Positions 7,131 to 11,112 of a DNA stretch of 11,112 nt are shown piece after piece. The notes under the pieces are model-generated. The model was given only the letters and a program-made list of their open reading frames with translations. It did no database searches and was not told the origin of the DNA. Origin of the DNA: Bifidobacterium breve (GTDB lineage Bacteria; Bacteroidota; Bacteroidia; Cytophagales; UBA9547); contig CALPQG020000042.1 of assembly GCA_943325655.2 (NCBI GenBank), positions 1 through 11,112 of the forward strand. The letters are read 5' to 3'. The first letter of the stretch is position 1; the number at the start of each line of letters is the position of its first letter. A program made the translations under genes and the position numbers.

Positions 7131-7380
7131 GTGTTGAGTGTTGAATGTTAAGTGTTGAATGTTGAGTATTCTTCATCTGCATAATTTACGAATCACTTCA
7201 CTCTCAGTGTTGCGGGTTAAATGTTCATCTGCATAATTTACGAATCACTTCACTCTCAATGTTGGATGTTAAGTATTCATCTGCATACTTTACGAATCAA
7301 TTCACTCTCAGTGTTGCGGGTTGAATGTTCATCTGTATAATTTACGAATTACTTAACACTAAAAACTCAACACTCAACAC
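7131..7380. repeat. Composite element: 52-bp tandem array between inverted arms
   Basis: The outer arms GTGTTGAGTGTTGA (7131-7144) and TCAACACTCAACAC (7367-7380) are perfect 14-nt inverted repeats. Between them lies the tandem array of 7172-7379. The left arm continues as GTTGAATGTTAAGTGTTGAATGTTGAG, itself made of repeated GTTGA(A/G)TGTT units. The whole looks like one noncoding mobile or structural repeat rather than two independent features. Confidence 0.75.
7172..7379. repeat. 52-bp tandem repeat, four copies
   Basis: Copies start at 7172, 7224, 7276 and 7328, each 52 nt long and beginning TTCATCTGCATAATTTACGA. Copies 1 and 3 end in GTGTTGCGGGTT(A/G)AATG. Copy 2 has drifted in its last third. 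Copy 4 matches for about the first 25 bases and then runs into the inverted right arm. The repeats are contiguous without spacers. Confidence 0.93.
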
Positions 7381-7457
7381 GCTCTTCATTTTCTTCACTT
7401 GAAGACATTGGGTTAAAAACAATGAAAGGATACCATTAAATTTATTCGATATACATC

Positions 7458-8654
7458 TTACTCCAAACCTAACCTTTTCATGTAGGTATCCAAATCTTTG
7501 TCGCCTCTGCCAGAAAGGTTGATTACCACTGTTTCATTTGCTTTGGCTTTCAAATAAGGCAAGCAAGCCAAGGCATGAGAAGTTTCCAAGGCTGGAATGA
7601 TTCCTTCTAATCGGCACAATTCCAAGGCTGATGTCAGGGCTTCTTCGTCGGTAATGGAAAAGAATTTCCCTCTTTTACTTTCAAACAAATGGGCATGTAG
7701 CGGGCCAATTCCAGGATAATCCAAGCCAGCAGAAATGGAGTAAGGCTCAACGATTTGTCCATCGTCGGATTGCATCAAAATGGTTTTGCTACCATGCAAC
7801 ACACCCGAAAAACCAAGGGCAGTGGTTGCCGCCGAATGGCCGGTAGAAATCCCCATCCCTGCTGCTTCCGCAGCGACCAAGGTCACTTTTTCATTGTCAA
7901 GATAATGGTAAAAAGCACCGGCAGCATTGCTACCGCCACCAACACAGGCCACCACATAATCAGGGTCTTCATTGCCCGTTTTTTCTTTGAGCTGCCATTT
8001 AATTTCTTCACTGATGATGGATTGAAATCTCGCCACCATATCAGGATAAGGATGTGGACCAACCACAGAACCGATGATATAATAGGTGTCGACAGGGTTC
8101 GAAATCCAATCGCGCATGGCCTCGTTGGTAGCGTCTTTTAGGGTACGACTGCCACAAGTTGCTGCCCTCACTTCTGCTCCTAACATTTTCATACGCAATA
8201 CATTCGGTGCTTGTCGCTGAATGTCCACTTCTCCCATATACACCACACATTGCAAACCCATCAACGCACAAGCGGTAGCCGTAGCCACGCCATGTTGTCC
8301 GGCACCCGTTTCGGCGATGATACGGGTTTTGCCCAAACGTTTGGCCAGGATAATTTGCCCCAAAGTATTGTTTACTTTATGCGCTCCGGTATGACAAAGG
8401 TCTTCTCGCTTGAGGTAGATATTGGTTTTGTATTTTTCAGAAAGTCTTTTCGCATAATACAATGGCGTTGGACGACCCACGTAGTCCTTTAAAAGCGCAT
8501 CCAATTCTGCTTTGAAAGAAGGTTCACCGATAATACCCAAATATTTTTGGCGCAATTCTTCTACATTGGGGTAAAGCATTTCAGGAATATAGGCACCACC
8601 AAAGTTGCCATAATAGCCTTTTTCATTTACTGCAAATTTAATTGGTTCGCTCAT
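7458..8654 (-). CDS. trpB: Tryptophan synthase beta chain
   Basis: A 398-residue cytoplasmic PLP enzyme, standard TrpB1 length. It condenses indole with serine to give tryptophan. Visible motifs: KREDLCHTGAHKVNN (82-96) with the PLP-binding Lys93, AETGAGQHGVA (114-124) with catalytic Glu117, QRQAPNV (146-152) in the communication region, the PLP phosphate-binding GGGSNAAG (239-246) and NLSGRGDKD (379-387) with Ser381 near the pyridine nitrogen. Everything needed for activity appears present. The start MSEPIKF precedes the conserved GYYGNFGGAYIPE region by the usual distance. It lies 34 nt after the small antitoxin-like gene in the same direction and is probably the last trp gene of this transcript. 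The partner alpha subunit gene trpA, often adjacent, is not in the window. Confidence 0.98.
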   Translation of the reverse strand: MSEPIKFAVNEKGYYGNFGGAYIPEMLYPNVEELRQKYLGIIGEPSFKAELDALLKDYVGRPTPLYYAKRLSEKYKTNIYLKREDLCHTGAHKVNNTLGQIILAKRLGKTRIIAETGAGQHGVATATACALMGLQCVVYMGEVDIQRQAPNVLRMKMLGAEVRAATCGSRTLKDATNEAMRDWISNPVDTYYIIGSVVGPHPYPDMVARFQSIISEEIKWQLKEKTGNEDPDYVVACVGGGSNAAGAFYHYLDNEKVTLVAAEAAGMGISTGHSAATTALGFSGVLHGSKTILMQSDDGQIVEPYSISAGLDYPGIGPLHAHLFESKRGKFFSITDEEALTSALELCRLEGIIPALETSHALACLPYLKAKANETVVINLSGRGDKDLDTYMKRLGLE

Positions 8655-8688
8655 TTTTTGATTGAATTACAGGGAAGTAAGATTTTAT

Positions 8689-8847
8689 CTAGTGTTTAAT
8701 AGCCGAAATGATTTTTTCAAAGTCTTTTCGACCATTTTTTATGTAATCTAATATTTCTTCAAGACTCATTCTGATGATATCAGTATTAATTTTGTCTCTG
8801 ATTTCTCGCATCATTTTAACGCTATCAAATTTTTTATCAGTCTTCAT
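8689..8847 (-). CDS. Small antitoxin-like protein between trpF and trpB
   Basis: A 52-codon gene from ATG (8847-8845) to TAG (8691-8689). The protein begins MKTDKKFDSVKMMREIRDKI and continues with RMSLEEILDYIKNGRKDFEK; it is highly charged and probably all-helical. From memory it resembles short proteins of the type 'F-D/N-x-V-x-M-x-R...I...M-S-x-E-E...Y', often found beside PIN-type toxin genes and taken as antitoxins. Its first 11 nt (ATGAAGACTGA) overlap the end of a toxin-like frame lying upstream, an arrangement typical of translational coupling. No intact toxin is present, so it is an orphan or relic. The gene sits inside the trp operon with short gaps on both sides, so it is presumably co-transcribed. 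Confidence 0.6.
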   Translation of the reverse strand: MKTDKKFDSVKMMREIRDKINTDIIRMSLEEILDYIKNGRKDFEKIISAIKH

Positions 8848-8905
8848 AATTGATTAAATCTTTTGGTGAACGTATTTCTAAAGTCGGATAATCACGACAG
8901 ACCAA
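8837..8905 (-). pseudogene. C-terminal remnant of a toxin-like gene (possibly PIN family)
   Basis: Right after the trpF stop codon a 22-residue frame reads LVCRDYPTLEIRSPKDLINYED and stops at TGA (8839-8837), overlapping the start of the next small gene by 11 nt. The pattern 'RDYP..EI.SPKDLI' resembles the last residues of PIN-domain toxin components, which commonly end in a basic-Asp-x-P... then (S/T)P-(E/K)-(E/D)-(F/L)-(L/I). The rest of the gene is missing, apparently deleted up to the trpF end. The family assignment is inference from a short stretch. Confidence 0.35.
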
Positions 8906-8907
8906 TT

Positions 8908-9858
8908 TTAATTACACTGATGTAATCCTTCTTTCAACTGCTTCACCTTAATGACATCTTTCAAGGCAGGTTCGAGCTCAAATTTACTGTTTACATCTAG
9001 CGCATACAAGTTTAGCGGCAATAAATTGAGCTTGGCAATGATGGGTAAATCTTCGAGGTCTATTCCTCCACTCAAAAACAAAGGTTTTGAACCATTGTAT
9101 TGCTTCAGTAGCGCCCAATTAAACTTAACCCCATTTCCTCCATGCGCTTTTCCTTTGGTATCAAAGAGAAAATAATCACTCACTGCTTCATAAGGAACCG
9201 TAGTTGTAAAATCAAAATCATCATCAACCGAAAACACTTTGATGACTTTAATGCCTGTACTTTTTAACTGTTCACATAGAGCAGTACTTTCATTTCCGTG
9301 AAGTTGCACCGCCTGCAAATGTAACTGTTGAATTTTAGCAATAATAAAGTCTGCGTCAGCATCCACAAAAACCCCCACTTTGGCAATGGTAGGGTCGAAT
9401 AAGGGCATTTGAAAGGCTTCTCCAATATCTCTTTTGGAAGGTTTGTAACAAATAAACCCAAGGTAATGCGGCCCGATTGCGGCGATGTCAATAATGTTTT
9501 TATGGTCTCTCATGCCACAAACTTTCAACTTCAAACTTTTGAATAGCTGTGTGTTGATGGTTTGCAATAAGGTGGTTTCATTTAATAAATCCGCTTCTTC
9601 TAATCTTATGTACCGTATCCCTAAGTCTTTGATGGCGTTTTCTCTTTTCCATGCCACCCAATACGCATCCGGATGGTCGTGGTGGTAAGTGACAATATCA
9701 AAAGCGATAAGATGCGATGCGGAAAAAAAAGTCACAATTTCTTCCCCAATGATGAACTGGTGTTGTACATCAGGCAACACATTCATCAACACCTTCAAGC
9801 ACCTATTTTCAGAAATAGAGGCATACATTCTTAACTCATGTGCAAGTTGTTGAAGCAT
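8908..9858 (-). CDS. trpF: Phosphoribosylanthranilate isomerase with extra N-terminal DUF559-like domain
   Basis: A 316-residue protein; ordinary TrpF has about 200-210. Residues about 110-316 form a complete TrpF barrel that converts phosphoribosylanthranilate to CDRP. It shows LKVCGMRD (111-118) with the catalytic Cys114, GFICYKPSKR (134-143), VGVFV (161-165), VQLHG (184-188), LFDTKG (231-236) with the catalytic Asp233, GGNG (240-243), LSGGI (262-266) and ALDVNSKFE (286-294). Residues 1-108 resemble DUF559-type endonuclease-like proteins (QHQFIIGEEIVTFF, then LIAFDI, then WKRENAIKDLGIRYIRLEEADLL). The expected active-site acids of 'VDFY' and 'IEVDG' are Thr43 and Ala52/Ile55 here, so nuclease activity is unlikely. 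No Met codon lies between residues 25 and 116, so an internal start would need TTG (possible at 109 or 111). ATG 9858 lies 10 nt after the preceding relic's stop. Confidence 0.9.
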   Translation of the reverse strand: MLQQLAHELRMYASISENRCLKVLMNVLPDVQHQFIIGEEIVTFFSASHLIAFDIVTYHHDHPDAYWVAWKRENAIKDLGIRYIRLEEADLLNETTLLQTINTQLFKSLKLKVCGMRDHKNIIDIAAIGPHYLGFICYKPSKRDIGEAFQMPLFDPTIAKVGVFVDADADFIIAKIQQLHLQAVQLHGNESTALCEQLKSTGIKVIKVFSVDDDFDFTTTVPYEAVSDYFLFDTKGKAHGGNGVKFNWALLKQYNGSKPLFLSGGIDLEDLPIIAKLNLLPLNLYALDVNSKFELEPALKDVIKVKQLKEGLHQCN

Positions 9859-9868
9859 AGCTTTGTGT

Positions 9869-9987
9869 TTATTCTTCTCTTTGCTTTTTAATGTTTTCTA
9901 ATGCTTGAATATCAATCAAATCTTTAGGACGGGCTGCCAATCAAAGCTTTTCCACAAAGCCAAGAGTTCTTCATCAAGTATATCCAT
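9869..9987 (-). pseudogene. Internally deleted nucleotidyltransferase (toxin-like) gene
   Basis: Two pieces of one gene can be seen. The start ATG (9987-9985) reads MDILDEELLALWKSFD, a typical beginning of short Bacteroidota nucleotidyltransferase proteins of the MNT/AbiEii-like kind. After about 17 codons the frame changes, and from 9934 another frame reads ARPKDLIDIQALENIKKQREE to TAA (9871-9869), a typical end ('G/ARPKD..D...LE.I'). The middle, including the glycine-rich and Asp-x-Asp catalytic region, is absent; full-length relatives are roughly 150-170 residues. The first frame itself ends in TGA after 23 codons. The start overlaps the end of the 49-codon gene by 14 nt, as in an intact two-gene module. 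Function is surely lost. Confidence 0.6.
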
Positions 9988-10123
9988 GTTGTTTTTTATG
10001 CGTTATTTTTGCAGATTTCAACATTTTATCAATTCTAATTAACTTCATCAGCATCTCAAACCGCTGTTCATAAACATTGAGGTCTTTGTTGCCTTTGATT
10101 TTAAGAACTGAGGTACTTTTCAT
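9974..10123 (-). CDS. Small protein, probable partner (antitoxin-like) of the deleted nucleotidyltransferase
   Basis: A 49-codon gene from ATG (10123-10121) to TGA (9976-9974). It starts one nucleotide after the trpC stop codon (TAAgATG). The protein begins MKSTSVLKIKGNKDLNVYEQ and ends with LIRIDKMLKSAKITHKKQHG; it is basic and probably helical. Short proteins ending in '(M/I)LK.AKI.HK' are, from memory, encoded just before small nucleotidyltransferases in Bacteroidota, which fits the overlapping relic downstream. It may still be translated by coupling to trpC although its partner is broken. Antitoxin function is inference. Confidence 0.55.
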   Translation of the reverse strand: MKSTSVLKIKGNKDLNVYEQRFEMLMKLIRIDKMLKSAKITHKKQHGYT

Positions 10124-10124
10124 C

Positions 10125-10907
10125 TTACAATGAATTGATAAATGAATGACATGATGCCAATGGATCAGCGGTTTGCATAAATGCTTCGCCCATTAAGAAA
10201 CCTTTAAATCCATGACCACTCAATTGATGAATTACTGCTGGTGTACTGATGCCACTTTCTGAAATTTTCAGAAACTGACCAGGTATATACTCAGCCGTTT
10301 CAATAGAGATATTGATGTCTACTTTGAAATCTTTCAGGTTACGGTTGTTAACCCCCACCACATCGATGTATTCGCTCAGGTTTCCGTCTAACTCTTCTTT
10401 TTCACGCACTTCCAACAAGGTTTCTAAACCCAATGACTTGGCAAACTTGGCCAGCCTGTTCAACAATACCGTGTCAATGCCGGCGGCAATCAACAAAATC
10501 ACATCGGCGCCATTGGCTTTGGCTTCCAGGATTTGGTATTCGTCGACCATGAAATCTTTGCGCAACAAAGGCACCTGATTGTGGGTACGCGCGGCAATGA
10601 GGTCAGCCAAGGTGCCGCCAAAATACACCTCATCGGTCAATACCGACAAACCTGCTGCGCCCGCTTTTACATAGCCTTGGGTGATTTCTTCTACCGATAA
10701 TTGTCCGATAAATTGCCCTTTAGAAGGTGATTTGCGCTTAAACTCCGCAATGATTCCAAAGTGTTTGCTATCGAGCAAGGCTTGTTTCAGGGAAATTATT
10801 TTTCGTTCGAATAAGGGTGACTTTTCCAAGTCAGCGGTAGTTGTGAGGGCTTTTCTTTTAGCCACTTCGCCATATTTCGATTGAATGATTTCTGCTAAGA
10901 TGTTCAT
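10125..10907 (-). CDS. trpC: Indole-3-glycerol phosphate synthase
   Basis: A 260-residue single-domain TIM barrel, normal length, that closes CDRP to indole-3-glycerol phosphate with loss of CO2 and water. Visible motifs: IIAEFKRKSPSKG (52-64) with catalytic Glu55 and Lys57, LSVLTDEVYFGG (87-98), PLLRKDFMVDEYQI (113-126) with Lys117, ADVILLIAA (134-142), LLEVR (164-168) with Glu166, VGVNNRNL (184-191) and ISESGI (215-220) with the phosphate-contacting Ser217/Gly219 region. All catalytic positions look intact. It is separate from TrpF, not fused as in E. coli. The start lies 11 nt after the stop of an unrelated accessory gene on the same strand, and the next gene begins 1 nt after its stop, so it lies inside a tightly packed transcript. 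Confidence 0.97.
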   Translation of the reverse strand: MNILAEIIQSKYGEVAKRKALTTTADLEKSPLFERKIISLKQALLDSKHFGIIAEFKRKSPSKGQFIGQLSVEEITQGYVKAGAAGLSVLTDEVYFGGTLADLIAARTHNQVPLLRKDFMVDEYQILEAKANGADVILLIAAGIDTVLLNRLAKFAKSLGLETLLEVREKEELDGNLSEYIDVVGVNNRNLKDFKVDINISIETAEYIPGQFLKISESGISTPAVIHQLSGHGFKGFLMGEAFMQTADPLASCHSFINSL

Positions 10908-10918
10908 TGTAAAGCTGA

Positions 10919-11112
10919 TTATTTCAGTTGCTTATTTTCTTTTGTTGGTGGTAAGAAGTTTTCTTTTGTGACAATACTTTTACCGGTATTTTCTTCTAAT
11001 TCTTTCCTCGCATTTTTAGCAACAGCCCCTCCCTTTTTGCCTGCTTTTGCATTTTCAAGTAGTCCGGTGGCTTCTATGCTTTCTGCAATCTGCCGAGTGG
11101 AAAGTTCTGCCA
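10919..11112 (-). CDS. C-terminal part of a BRO / phage-antirepressor-like protein (runs off the window)
   Basis: An open frame enters from the right edge and ends at TAA (10921-10919), giving the last 64 residues. Key stretches are AELSTRQIAESIEATGLLEN, then AKAGKKGGAVAKNARKELEE and TGKSIVTKENFLP. From memory this '(E/T)IA....G..ENK.AAK.GG..A.NAR.ELE..TGK.VV....(F/Y)LP' ending is typical of proteins with an N-terminal BRO domain found in Bacteroidota genomes and prophages. The BRO domain itself would lie outside the window. The gene ends 11 nt before trpC in the same direction, where trpD or another trp gene would usually be expected, so it appears to be an insert in the trp operon. Confidence 0.55.
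   Translation of the reverse strand, partial: AELSTRQIAESIEATGLLENAKAGKKGGAVAKNARKELEENTGKSIVTKENFLPPTKENKQLK

Larger units (their letters stand above)
7075..7457. other. Intergenic region between trpB and the VanZ-like gene, mostly repeats
   Basis: No gene is seen. The stretch holds a short hairpin (7089-7101), a GTGTTGA-rich left arm, a four-copy 52-bp tandem array and a matching right arm. 7381-7457, directly downstream of trpB, contains a small CTTCA/TGAAG pair (7397-7408, CTTCACTTGAAG) but no T-tract, so no intrinsic terminator for trpB is apparent. No trpA follows. Confidence 0.7.

Noticed and set aside
7172..7379. Possible CRISPR array
   Set aside because: The 52-bp units are directly contiguous with no unique spacers, and no cas-like gene is nearby.
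7755..8141. 128-codon plus-strand frame inside trpB
   Set aside because: Opposite the catalytic part of trpB and without recognisable motifs.
9508..9535. Alternative TTG start for trpF at residues 109 or 111
   Set aside because: Cannot be excluded, but the upstream frame is open and protein-like for 108 codons and has an ATG 10 nt after the previous gene remnant, so the long form is preferred.

Overview
The window looks like chromosomal DNA from a member of the phylum Bacteroidota. It is AT-rich, the genes have little visible Shine-Dalgarno sequence, DnaK ends in EEVK, there is a Pif1-type helicase with a RecQ-style C-terminal helix-turn-helix, and the gaps between genes are full of the dispersed repeats common in this phylum. 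All assignments come from reading motifs by eye; no database search was run.

Layout, left to right. Positions 1-416 are a repeat-rich gap without a credible gene. dnaK (473-2374, minus) is a complete Hsp70 chaperone gene that ends at a very strong palindromic terminator. About 1.1 kb without a clear gene follows (2375-3458). It holds the probable dnaK promoter with a cluster of TGTCAG/CTGACA elements, then a degraded composite repeat with several hairpins, then an open frame with no start codon. A group II truncated haemoglobin (3459-3845) and a Pif1-like helicase (3916-6180) are on the plus strand. A convergent VanZ-like membrane protein gene (6370-7074, minus) comes next, then a four-copy 52-bp tandem array inside 14-bp inverted arms (7131-7380).

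The right third is part of a tryptophan operon on the minus strand, transcribed right to left: an accessory gene tail, then trpC, trpF and trpB. These encode consecutive or near-consecutive steps from CDRP formation to tryptophan. No trpA follows trpB in this window. Every visible junction of the operon carries extra material. The C-terminal end of a BRO-like protein lies 11 nt before trpC. A 49-codon gene and an internally deleted nucleotidyltransferase relic lie between trpC and trpF. TrpF itself has about 108 extra N-terminal residues resembling a DUF559-type nuclease without its acidic residues. A 22-residue toxin-like tail overlapping a 52-codon antitoxin-like gene lies between trpF and trpB. 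This pattern of toxin/antitoxin-like and defence-like inserts at successive junctions of one biosynthetic operon is the most interesting signal in the window.
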